DNA from: Rhizopus sp. PT2906
Lineage: Eukaryota > Mucoromycota > Mucoromycetes > Mucorales > Rhizopodaceae
DNA length: 29,924 bases
Direction: 5' to 3'
Assembly: GCA_025529335.1 (NCBI GenBank)
Contig: JAMYHX010000518.1
Span: forward strand, 1-29,924
The notes under the pieces were generated by a model. That model had not been told where the DNA came from and ran no database searches. It saw only the letters and a list, made by a program, of their open reading frames with translations. The translations under genes were made by a program, and so were the position numbers. Positions 1 through 11,600 of the stretch are shown here, one piece after another (position 1 is the first letter of the stretch; each line of letters starts with the position of its first letter).

Positions 1-795
1 GGAAAGATGTAATATTACGATCGTGCGCCCATTAGAGGTTTTAATTATTTATAAATAAAAATCCGTTTAAACGTATAGCATTTAACCGAATATTTAATAA
101 AATGGCCAGAGTATTTCCAAGTTCCACCAAAGTTCATACTTGAAGGTTATTGCTCCCAACACTATATATACGTATCAGCTCGACTAAACTTTTGTTAACA
201 ACTTGAATGTTATCTCCAGTTGGCCTCAGGTTGACACTCAAGGTTATTTTCATTTATAAACACACACAGTTCTCAAGGTCTGAGATGTTGTCTATACGAG
301 GTATCTAGTATATAAACACCACAAAGGGTAAATGTGATGCTTTCTGATTTAGAAGCTATACTTATTTTAATCATTGTTGCGTTTGTTACATGTTCCGATG
401 AAGAACCTTTCACCGCCTCATCTTCATCCTTCCACTCCAGCAATCGTAAAGTGTAATTTATTGACTTTGAAATGAGGTGTCAATAGTGGCGCACTCTCTG
501 TTGGAGCCCCTTTTCTATAAAACGATTATTTCAATCTCAGGTAACATGTTTTTTATATCTTGTTGAGCCTACAAGGATGAGAATAAGATAAATATAAATC
601 TTACAATAGTTGTTTCAGAAAAGTAAGCAAACTTTCTTTTATTCATAAATACTAGAGATAATAAAGGTATTCGTTGTAAAAGAGGAAATTCAAGTTTTGT
701 TTATTTCTACCTACACCAATATTTAAACTTCCGCTGGAGACCTTTGGACAAAAACGATAGCTCCCTTTTGGTTCTTTTCTTTAATTTAGAATAAA
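1..795. other. Intergenic / upstream region of AP-1 sigma gene
   Basis: No gene of a family I recognise can be read here on either strand. The stretch is AT-rich with a TATATAAA box at about 309-316 and a pyrimidine-rich segment just before the AP-1 sigma start (about 765-785), which probably belongs to that gene's promoter. The 5' edge may contain the end of a neighbouring transcription unit, but nothing shows this. Confidence 0.5.
337..456 (+). CDS. Possible small ORF, 39 residues, signal-peptide-like N-terminus
   Basis: An ATG at 337 opens 39 codons ending in TAA at 454-456. Residues 7-18 are strongly hydrophobic (AILILIIVAFVT), followed by an acidic and then serine-rich tail, so it looks like a signal peptide or single membrane segment with a short polar tail. 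A TATATAAA box lies only about 20 nt upstream, which is closer than expected for a start codon. An overlapping upstream ATG at 332 is followed at once by a stop. It could equally be a chance ORF or one exon of an unseen gene. I do not recognise the peptide. Confidence 0.15.
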   Translation: MLSDLEAILILIIVAFVTCSDEEPFTASSSSFHSSNRKV

Positions 796-1540
796 ATGGC
801 AGTATGTTGTAGTTATCTATACAACAATAACGGTTTTGAACTTTATCTTTTTTTTCTGATAGATAAACTGGCTTCTACTCGTAAGCAGACAAGGAAAAGT
901 TCGTCTTACAAAATGGTTCATCACAATTCCACCAAAAGAAAAAGCAAAAATTGTCAAAGATGCCACACAATTAGTTCTTGCACGAAGAGTAAAGATGTGT
1001 AATTTCCTGGAATATAAAGGTAACAGCACATTATATTAAATGATACTTTGACGTGTACTCTAATAAAACAACAACTAGATCAAAAAATCGTTTACAGAAG
1101 GTAGCAGACTCTTTGACTATAGTTGAGCTCATTGACTAAATATTATATATAATAGATATGCAAGTTTATTCTTTGTGGCAGGCATCAATCAAGATGATAA
1201 TGAGCTGATAACACTGGAGATTATACACAGATATGTTGAAATACTTGATCGTTACTTTGGCAACGTAGGTTATTGTATTCGCGTTTAACTCTTGGCTCAT
1301 TTGTATATTTGATGATAGGTTTGTGAACTTGACTTAATTTTCAATTTTCAAAAGGTATCTTTTAGTCATCACATTTTGCTATCATTGATGCATTAAACAT
1401 TTTCATAGGCATATTTCATCTTGGATGAGCTTTTAATAGCAGGCGAATTACAAGAAACGAGTAAAAAATCTGTCCTCAGAGTGATCACACAGGCTGATCA
1501 GTTTGAAGAGCAAGAAGGAAACGAACCAAAGGCTGGATAA
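796..1540 (+). CDS. APS1: AP-1 complex small subunit (sigma-1 adaptin)
   Basis: The gene encodes the small subunit of the clathrin adaptor AP-1, which sorts cargo at the trans-Golgi network and endosomes with the beta, gamma and mu chains. Exons: 796-801, 863-1019, 1079-1100, 1156-1264, 1319-1354, 1409-1540. They sum to 462 nt, giving 153 residues, the normal length of the family. Conserved signatures fall in order: the RQGKVRLTKWF strand near the N-terminus, a CNFLEYK segment, KIVYRRYASLFF, DNELITLEIIHRYVEILDRYFGNVCELDLIFNF, then AYFILDELLIAGELQETSK. The first exon codes only for Met-Ala, but fungal orthologues also start MAIN, and splicing restores that. All introns are 49-61 bp with GT-AG ends. 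The stop is 59 bp from the stop of the converging methyltransferase pseudogene. Sigma of AP-1 rather than AP-2 is inferred from the AGELQETSKK ending. Confidence 0.94.
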
Positions 1541-1599
1541 TATACTTAATGAATAAACTCTTTATAGTGTATGAAATAAACCATCCAGGATTTTAAGAG

Positions 1600-2281
1600 T
1601 TATTTAACAAGTATCATTGCAAAGCCGTCGTATCCTTTACAACCAACAGTTTGGATAGCAGTAGCGCAGACACGATTATCTTTCGAAACATAATCATTGA
1701 ATGCACGAACACCTTTAACTCTGGGATCTTGACTAGACTTGTCCAAGACTTCACCGGCTTTTATGACATTATCAGCAACGATAAGTGTTCCTGACTTAAC
1801 CAACTGCATAGTTCTTTTGTAATATTCTGTATTGTTAATTTTATCCGCGTCAATGAAGATCAAATCAAACGCTGCTTCATTTTTTGAAATTAGTTTATCA
1901 AGAAAGTCTATGGCAGCACCAATCTTGATGTCCACGATAGAACTTAGTCCGACCCTTTCAGTATTCTCCTTGGCGATAGCGGCACATTTGAGATTCTTTT
2001 CCAATGTAATCAACTTTGCATCGTTTGATTTAACAGAGAGCAGTACGCGACCAAAATAAATTGTACTGTAACCAACAAGTGTTCCAATCTCTAACACTCC
2101 GCTTATCTGGTTTCAGTTGAACCAGCATCGCAAGCATTCTGTCCTGAGTAGGAGAAACATTGTGAGAAGGTAACCCAGCTTCGTTACTGAGCTCTATTGT
2201 TTTTTGAAGAACGGCATCGTTTTGGTCAAAAAATAGCTCTTCTGCATAATCATCAACTTATTTCCAAACCTGTTTAGCCAT
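1600..2281 (-). pseudogene. SAM-dependent O-methyltransferase (caffeoyl-CoA OMT type), disrupted
   Basis: The frame 2099-1600 encodes most of a class I O-methyltransferase of the caffeoyl-CoA/catechol OMT family: the SAM-binding motif VLEIGTLVGYST, the metal-site segment FIDADKINNTEYY, then GTLIVADNVIKAGEV and a C-terminal KGYDGFAMILVK that looks complete. The expected N-terminal part lies just upstream but is damaged. From an ATG at 2281 the eighth codon is TAA (2258-2260), where a glutamine codon would fit, and the reading continues as VDDYAEELFFDQNDAVLQKT through LVQLKP. Around 2101-2110 the frame must shift by one base to enter the SAM motif. No intron with consensus ends of plausible length removes either lesion, so I call a pseudogene, though sequencing error could explain one of them. 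It converges on AP-1 sigma with a 59-bp gap. Confidence 0.8.
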
Positions 2282-2618
2282 TCTTTTTTTTATAAAAAGT
2301 TCTTGGAAGGAAAAATGGGTGATATGTTGAATAAACATGGGACAATTTATGCTTAGCTTAGACTTGGGTTCAACCAAGATGAGATGGGATCTTGTGATAG
2401 TAAGAGGTACAGATTTAACCGTCCCGGATAAATTGATCAGTCAACTGAGAGGGATGAATCATTAAATAAACGCGCCTCATTGAATATTTACCGTGCATAC
2501 CAAAGCAGCTCAGATGTGACAGGCGAATATTATACTCTTGAGCACAATGGAGAAGACAATATTTTTATAAAAACATTTGCTTTATTTTTTATATAATAAT
2601 GAATAAAATAATAGAAAT
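2282..2618. other. Intergenic, upstream of OMT pseudogene and downstream of gellin gene
   Basis: About 340 bp without a recognisable gene. It should contain the former promoter of the methyltransferase and the 3' end signals of the gellin gene. An AT-rich stretch (about 2570-2617, with AATAAAATAA near 2605) lies just past the gellin stop, but on the minus strand no classical AATAAA is certain. I see no repeat or RNA gene. Confidence 0.5.
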
Positions 2619-5600
2619 TTAACCAATTAAAGCATGACCAACGGATTCAGCTGTATTGGCAACTGTAGAAACTACTCTTTGAAACCAGGATCGGGTAGCA
2701 GGTATTTCATTCTTTGCAGCAGTCTTTGTTTCCACAAAGGTTTCATAGCTCTCAGCAAAGATATCCAAGCCATCAAATTTAATATCATATTCTTGTGAAG
2801 AGGTAATGCTATCATAGCGATCAATCAATACAGTCTTGGAACCATTCAGCTTGGCAACTTCAAGTATTTCAGGGTTTGAGGATACAACTGCAAGCTCAGA
2901 AGGGTTGGTAACACAGCAAAGCATAGCGGCATTAGAGAGAACAATGCCGGAGGCGCTCTTGAGATCAGTAATGTTATCTCTTGAAATACAAGCAGCAAAT
3001 ACATCACCAGTAAGTTGAGCATGCCAGTTGATTCCTGTATTGCGAGCGTTCTTCATCAAAGTACAAAGCTTGAATCCACTAGAGATAGCGACAGCGAATG
3101 TTCCATCAACTTGTTTAACCTTGTTAATGCTAGATGTGCTGTCATAGAAAAGTTGAAGCTTGAACCAGGCAGTACAAAGAGTGTTTAATTCTTCTGCAGT
3201 GAAAGCATCTTCGAGAGAGTATTCAGCCAATACTAACTTCAATGAGTTGAGGAGAACTTCACGATCACAAGTAGCATAGGTGATCTTGCAGCGTTGTTCA
3301 AGGAAGACCTGATACCAGCGAACAATAAGCTTCTCAACATCAACTTGAGCAAAGGTTGAAACATTCTTGGTAGCAACGATGGTCTGCCAGACTTGATAAA
3401 TCGTTAAGCGGTAGTCGTACACAGTATCGAACAAATCAAAGGCAAAGACCTTGACATCCTTGAATGAAGCAGGGAATTCAGAAGTTTCAATCCAAGTAAC
3501 AGACTTGCCTTCAAAGCCAACAGAAATAGCAGATTCGGCTGTAGTTTCAAGCGCAACAGTTGCTCTACGCTTAGATTGAGTTTCTATGACAGAAACCTTT
3601 TCTTTAATACTCTCCAAATCTTCCTCAGAGACAACGATTTCTTCGACAGCAGAAATTTGAGTAGAAACAATCTTTTCGATATTCTCAAATGATTCAATAG
3701 CTTGCTTTTGAACAACTTGAACTGTTTCGTTGACCTTGGAATCACATTTGTCAGAGACTGTGTAATCAAATTCGAATGACTTCTTGGCTTCAGTGATGAT
3801 GACAGAGGCTTCCTTGTTAGCATCTGTAATGAGACGTTGGATATCTTTCTTCTTTTCAGCAGTATCCTTTTCAGTAGATGCAATAACACCTCTAATCTTG
3901 CCAAAGAGAACATCATACCAAGATACCAACTTGGATTGAGTGTCTTGAACAACCGTAGTCACTAATTCCTTGGTCTTCTTTTGAGCATCTTCGACAGTTT
4001 CATAATAGACAACATCAGTGGTTACTTCGCTAACTTCAGAAACAGCGGTAGGCTTATCAGAGACAGCAACGACTGCGATAGAAGTATCAGGACCAGCTTC
4101 GATCTTTTGAGTAACCACAGTTTCAGGCTTAACCTTTTCATAAACGACTTGCTTAGTTTCTTCAACTTGAGTTACAACCGCCTTCTTGAATTCTTCTTTA
4201 GCGAGATGCAAGCTGATCTTTTGAGAGGCATCTCCTTCAGCGTAGGCTTCCTTAACGGTAGCCTTGATGTTAGAGATCTGAGACTTGATGGACTCGTTAA
4301 GCTTTCCGTAGTAAACATCGATTTCTTCAACGCTTGTAGTTGCTTGAGCCTTGGACTTTTCAAGGATTGCTTGCAAGTTTGATTCTTCACTGGCAATGAC
4401 AGCATCGACATCTTCAACACAATCACCAATTTCGATCATAGACGTAATCTTTTCAATGAAGCGAGAGAACCAACTGTTTGCAGCATCAGCGGCTTTTTCA
4501 ACATGGTTAATGACTTCGACTTGTTCAACTATAAAGCAGTTAGAATAATAACGAACGTTTATACATTCAGCTATATAAGTACCTGGTAAGGTTTCCTTAG
4601 TGACAATAACAGTAGTCTTGCTAGTATCTTGCTTTTCAACGTCTCCAACAACCACTGCACCAATAGCAGCGCCTGCACTGATAGCAATATCTTGAGTATG
4701 CTTCACCTTGGTATCCTTATCAACAACGGTCTTGGAGTCTTGGACAACAACATTAACATCCTTCTCGCCATGGACTTTAGCCTTGGTAACATCTTCCTTG
4801 ACTTCAATATCGGCAACGACTGTTTCTCCGGTTTCAGAAGTAACGCTGACAACCTTGGTAGCAATATCCTTTTCACCAGTGATGGTAGTTTCGACGTCTT
4901 CAACAACTTGGGAATCAGTTGAGACAATTGTATCAGACTTGGATTCAGTCGTTCGTTCGGCAGAGCCAATGGCAACAGAGATGACCTCTTCTTCGGTTAC
5001 AGTAGGTCTCTCGACCTTTTCAGTCTTTTCTTCAACGACAGATACCTTCTTGTCAGCGACAACTTCGCGATCCTTGGAGGTATCCTTCTTGCCAGAGCCA
5101 AAGATAGCGGCAGCACCAGCGGCAATGCCAGTAGCAATTTCCTTGATGGCGTCAGTGACAGTTTCTTCCTTATCGTCTTCAACTTCTCGAGACTTGATAT
5201 CGGATACGACCTTTTCAGCCTTGGTCTTGTCAACAATGGTTTCAGCCTTCTTATCGCCTGCGACTACTTCAACCGTAACAGAATCAGCTTCCTTAAGAAC
5301 AGTTTCAACAGCAGAAAGAGTTTCCTTATCAGCGACAACAGTTTCAGTTACTGCACCAGCAACTGCGCCAACAGCATAAGCTTCAGTTATTTTCTTGTCT
5401 TCGACAACTTCAACATCTTCAACTCGCTTTTCTTCAGTAATAACATCTACCTTGACAGAATCAGATTCCTTGACAGCAGATCCAATGGTAGTGGTAGCGT
5501 CCTTGTCACTGACGATATTGCCGATAATACCACCAGCAAGATAGCCACCACAGATAGGCTTCTCCACAACACTAATTGTTTCAACCGTTTCTGGTTCTAC

Positions 5601-8600
5601 TACTTCATCTGCATTTGTGATGTCGGATTCTTTCACAATGACATCAACCTTGGAATCAACAGAAACATTGGCCTTCTTAGCGGTAGTATCAGAGGATGTG
5701 ACAGAAGCAGTGGTGCTTGTAGTAACGGCAACATCAACAGTATCAGTCTTCTTGGTAATGCCTTCAAGCTTGGCATTCTTATCGTTGATGACAGCTTCGG
5801 CAACAGTACCAGCAATGACGCCAGTAGTAACTACCTCGTCAGAATCAACGATGACAGTTTCTTCCTTTTCAGTAATAACTTGTCCAGTAGAAGAAGCATC
5901 GGCTTCCTTGACAATGACTTCAACCTTGGCATCAGAAGTAACCTTTTCGTCTTTAGTAACAGTTGGGACAGTCGTATCAGCCTTCTTGTCACCAGCAACA
6001 ACTTCAACAGTAGTCTTGCCGGCTTCTACGACGTCAGTAAAGGCTTCCTTCTTGTCAGTAACTACTTCGGCAACAGCACCAGCAACGATAGCAGCAGTAA
6101 CAAGTTCGGATTTGGTGATAGTATTATCAGCGGTCTTTTCATCGGTGACAACATTAACCTTGGAAAGAGTCTCCTCAGTAGTAGTTGTGTCAACAGCCGT
6201 TTCAAATTTCTTTTCACCGGTGATAACTTCAATAGCCACAGCATCGGATTCCTTGATAGTCTTCTCAACAGTAGTAGATACTTCCTTGTTATCAACGATA
6301 ACCTCAGTGACAGCACCAGCAACAACGCCAGTAACAATATCTTCAGTCTTAACAACTTCGGCAGTTTCCTTTTCGGTGCTTACTACTTCTGTAGGCCTGA
6401 CAATGATTTCAACCTTGGAAACTTCGGTCGTGGCTTCTTCAACAGGAGCTAGGCTAATCACCTCAGTAGTCTTCTTTTCACCTGCAACTACTTCAACAGC
6501 CACAGAGCCAGATTCCTTGACTAGAGTTTCGACAGCAGAAGAGATCTCCTTGTCTTCAATGATCGCCTTGGAGACGACACCAGCGATAGTACCGGTAGTA
6601 ATAGTTTCCTTGTCGAGAGTGACATCAGAAACAGTCTTCTCTTCAGTGGCTTCTTCTACAACGTCAGAAGTTGACTTATGGACATTAACATCAACATTTT
6701 CAATGGTTTGTTGAATATCAACAGTGTCAACAACAATGTCCCTCTTCTTGTCACCAGCGATAACCTCAACAGTGACAGAGTCAGACTCCTTAACAATAGT
6801 GTCAACAGCAGTGGAGACCTCCTTATCAGCAACGATAGTTTCAGTAACAGTATCCTTGACCACATCGACAACTTCGGTAACCTCTTCAGTCTTGACAGCC
6901 TTATCAGCCTCCTTGACGATAACATCAATTTGGGAGCCAGAAGTGGTAGTGGTCTTGTCAGTGGTAGTCTTGGTCTCCTTGTCACCAACAATAACATTGA
7001 CATCAACAGTGTCGGATTCCTTGACAATAGTGTCAACAACGGAAGTGACATCCTTGTCAGCAACAATGGTCTCGGTAACAGCGCCAGCAATTACACCAGC
7101 AGTGACGGTATCCTTGACCTTGTCAGTAACAGCGGTAGTATCAACAACTGTTTCAGTCTTCTTGTCACCAGCAACAACTTCAACAGTGACAGAGTCGGTA
7201 TCTTTAATGATAGTACCAACAGTGGTGATAGTATCCTTATCATTAATAATTGCCTCGGTGACGGCTCCGGAAACAACACCTGAAGAAACAAGCTTCGACT
7301 TGTCTTCAGCAGTATCAACGGCAATGGCTCCGCTTTCAACCTTTGTAATTTCGCCTTCAGTTGTCTTTACAGTTTCTGTGGCAACTACTTCCACTTCAGT
7401 GGCGCCGGATGTTTTTTCAATTTCTCCAGTGAGAGTACCTAAGACCTTACCAGCAGTAACTGCAGTGACAGCCTTTGTCGTATTGGTATCGATTGTAGTA
7501 GTGGATTCTGATACCTTTTCGGCTTCTTTGACAACTTCAGTTTCACTCTTGACGACTTCAACGTCAGTAGCCTTATGACCGGTCTCAGAAATGCCTGTGA
7601 TGATGCCAGTAGCTACGCCAGCAGCCACGCCAATGCTAGCACCAACAGCAATATCTTTGACGATAGAGTCCTTCTTTTCTGTCTTAGCAGGAGCCTTTTC
7701 TTGTTCTTCTTGGCGGCTCACTTCAGTTGTAATAGTTGAATGGTCAGCTTCGACAGACTTTAAAATCTTGGACTCGGTCACGTCAGTTGTTGTAGGCTGG
7801 GTGTCTTTGTGAATGGCTTCAACGTTGGTAATGACAACTTCTTCTTCAGAAACAGTGTCAGTAGTAGTTGTCTTGAATGAAACCTTTTCTACTATACAGT
7901 CGATATTCTTCAAGACGTCCTTCTGTTGATCTTCACCAAAGGTAAGATGACAAATCTTGAGAGTAGTCTCTTTGTCAGCAGTAGAAATTTCGGTCTTGAA
8001 CTGATCAATGTTTGTTAACAGATAAGTCTTGACAGTGATCAAGTAAGTTATCAAGCGGCGACGTTCAATCCAAGTCAAGTAGGTGAGTCTTCCAGAAAGC
8101 ATGGAAATGAGCGAGATAGTTTCATCAATCTTGGATACGGCCTCTAATTTAGCGGCATCAACGACTGTAATAGTATCTTCAACAGATTGATCAACGCTCC
8201 AGGTGACATCCCTCAAGAAGGTAGAGAACCAGCTTGTAAGGTAAGCCTTGGTCTCAGCTACGGCAGTAACAACATCCATCTTGGTACTCTCAACTTCCTT
8301 TTCATCGACCGTCTCATGCTGTTCTTCAACGTCAGTGACAGTTTCGTATTCTTCAACTGAGTTCTTGCATTCCTGAACCTTGGTGGTCAATGAATCTTCA
8401 AAGGTCTCAGTAATCTTTCTCCAGTTGTCTTCAGTGTAAGAGTTGACTTGTTGAACATCAACGTTGGAAACAAAGCGGTCTAATTCGTTCTTGGATGATT
8501 CGACAACAGTAGAAATTGATTGTTCCAGTTGCTTCTTGTAGCCACTGCTTACATAAGGTGACTTGGAAACAGTATCTTTAGCAGAGGTTTCCAACTTGGT

Positions 8601-11600
8601 GATTTCAGTATTGAGCTCCTGCTTGGAAGATTCAATCAACTTTTGAATTTCTTCAGGCTTGGCTCCCTTCTTAGATGCTTCATCAATGCGACGGTAAAGA
8701 ATGCGGACCCAACGACGGATAATGATATGGATAGTTTCAATAGTAATAACCACACGATCAACCGTCTCAGTTTCGGATTGTTGTTCGACAACTTCAACAT
8801 CAGCTGTCTTTTCAACAGTTGTTTCCTTCTTTGAGTCCAAGATGGTATCCAACTTCTTTTCAATGGTACTGCATGATTGAGAAACAACAGAAACAACATC
8901 GAATTCCTTGGTAGAAACTACATCATCTTCCTTCAAACCATTGAGATAAGTAATGGTCTTGGTAAAGACTTCCTTTTCAAGTGTATCTTGTGTTTCATTA
9001 ACAAATTCTTCAATTGCACGCAATTCTGATCCGGAGACAGAGGTACGATAGATAGTAAGGTACTGAATAAAGCGGTTGTGAAGCAATTGACGGTATTCAT
9101 CCAAAACCTGCAAGTATTCCTTTTGAGTACGGCAAGTAGAGATGCGACGAATGAAAATAATTCTCCACCATCTAATGATAACACGGGTTTCACGGTAAGT
9201 GTCAACAGAAGTTTTGGTAGATTTACGAGTAAGAGCCAAGTTGGGCTTGTTGACGGTAGCCACTTCTTCGACACTTTCGATAACAGCGCCTTGCTCGATA
9301 GCCTTAGTGATATCAAGTGTATCAGGCGTTTCAGTGGGTTTAGAGGTAGTAGTAGCAGTAGACTCGGTACTAGTTGTAACTGTTCTCTTGCCAAAGACAG
9401 GGGTTGAGAACTTCCATTGGATAGATTTAACCTTGCTGGAAGTCTTGGAAGAGCCAAGAACAATTGAGCTACCTTCCTTGATCTCTTCACTGCCAAGAAC
9501 ATAGTAATCATGGCTATTAAGTTCAATGTGGCCCTCAGTGGTCAAGATCCACTTTTGAGTACTGATAGCAGATTCAGGTGAAATAATGACCTTTGATAAA
9601 ACATCAACAGTGCCTGAAAAATAAAGTTAGTACTTCTTATACAAGATATCAAGTTCACTTGGATTTACCTTCAACATCGATAACGAACTTGTTACCATAA
9701 TTGATCAAGTGACCATCATTGAAGGTCCACAGTTGCGATTTAAAGGTCTTGAAGTCTAACTTCTTCAATACAAGCTGAGATTTTGATTCATCACCATTAA
9801 CGGCCAAAACCAAGTCTTCAGCACCGCTGACCTTGACAAAGAACCAAGTATTGACGGGGAACAAGGCTCTACGAGTAGAAGTGCTAGTGGTCAAGAGAGC
9901 CCAATCAGACTTTTGCTTACGGATCCAAGTGCAAGCAGTGCTATAAGTATAGACCAAGTTCTTTTGATACTCAGCATCAGAAACAACAGGGATATGGAAT
10001 TCCAAGCCTTGAGTTTCCTTAACAGAGGAATCAGATGTAACATCCAGCTTGTAAACACCATTAACAATAATGAAACGGATATAGTAAATGGTTCTAGAGA
10101 TTCGAATGGAGAGCAGCCCATTTGAAGAAATATAGAACTTTTGACTGAGAGTGGAGTGAGCGTTGGATAAGACCCATCGACGGGCTACAGAATTAGAATT
10201 AATAAATGATATCATAGCACAAAATATATATTAAATACTCACATGTACTCAAGATCAAGCGAAGCATATACTTGTAGTTGATCAAGTAACCGTCGACATA
10301 AGTCCACAAAAATCTTTTGTAATCACTTTTTTCGGTAATTTCATAAAGACCGACTTCACTCTGAGCAGTTTCACCAGAAGCAAGGAAGTGATTCTTGGAG
10401 CCAAAACGGATAAAGAACCATCCTTCAGTACCTGGCCATTGGTTTTCAGCAGTAACCTTGTGGAGATAGGTTTCTTTAATCCACTTGTAGCAAACGACAG
10501 CGGAAGCAGAGCTTGTGATAGATTCAATCTTGCCTGATTCAACAATCTTGACACCAGATTCGCCTTGCTTGACGGGAATCAAAGAAGGAACCAAAACTTC
10601 CCAATGTTGTTCGGGGCGAGCTTGTTTCTTGACAAGAGGTTTAACTTCTTGACAGTAGACGTCAATTTGAACGTGCTTGTCAGAGCGCTTAAGTTCCTTA
10701 AGAGATAGGACAATAGAGCGCTTAGACTTCAAGTGAATTAAACCTTCATGACTAAATTCCCAAGCTTGATCATCGTATCCTTCGTCAGGGCTGTTTCTAG
10801 TTGATAAATGAAGACGTTCACCAGCTGCAAGTAATGTAGCAGTGGAAGCATCTAAAACCAAATGACGGCCCTTGAGGTTAATCAAGAATCCATTATCATA
10901 CGACCAGAGCTGACTAGCAAAGTCGGTAGTCTTCATACGAGTCAGTACAACATAAACACCATCATGAGCATCTTCAACAAGATCCAAAACAAAGCCATGT
11001 AATGAGCTCTTGATGAAGAAGTAGCCACTGGGGAAATTTCCATGGTGGTTCTTGTAACGAACTACCTTTTCAAAACCAGTAGGGACATAGTTTTCTTCCA
11101 ATTGGAAAGAATCCTTGCGAGTCAAACGTTCGGATCTGTTAGATTTGCCTGAAGGAGAATTAGATCTAGAACCATGTCTTGATCCAGGTCTAGAGTTAGG
11201 CTTAGAGCTAGGTTGAGGAACTTGGGTAACAGTCTTTTCAACCTTGACAACAGTAGCATCATCAACCTTTTCAGTAGTAGTGGTGGTTACAGTATTTGAT
11301 TCCTTTGAAGGAACAGTTTCTGACTTGATAGCTTCAGTAACAGCAGCTGCAGCACCAGCGACAACACCTGCACCAACAATGGCGACACCTGCGGCGGTAG
11401 AAGTCTTTGAAGAAGAAGAAGGTGTTTGAATGGGAGTTTGAATTTCATATTCACTTTCGTCAGCATGTTCTTCGGTCTCCTCAACTTCTTCCTCTTCCTC
11501 TTCATCCTCCTCTTCTTCATCATGGAGTTCTTCATCTTGTTCTTGAACAACAGCAGCTTGTTCTTCACAACGTTCGATTTCCAAAGCTTCACCTGATTCG

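Noticed and set aside
5617..7578. Long plus-strand ORFs of 284 and 365 codons opposite the gellin gene
   Set aside because: They are Ser/Thr/Val-rich mirror images of the biased repeat codons on the minus strand, lack any domain, and follow the repeat period. The minus-strand frame is continuous and joined by clean introns.
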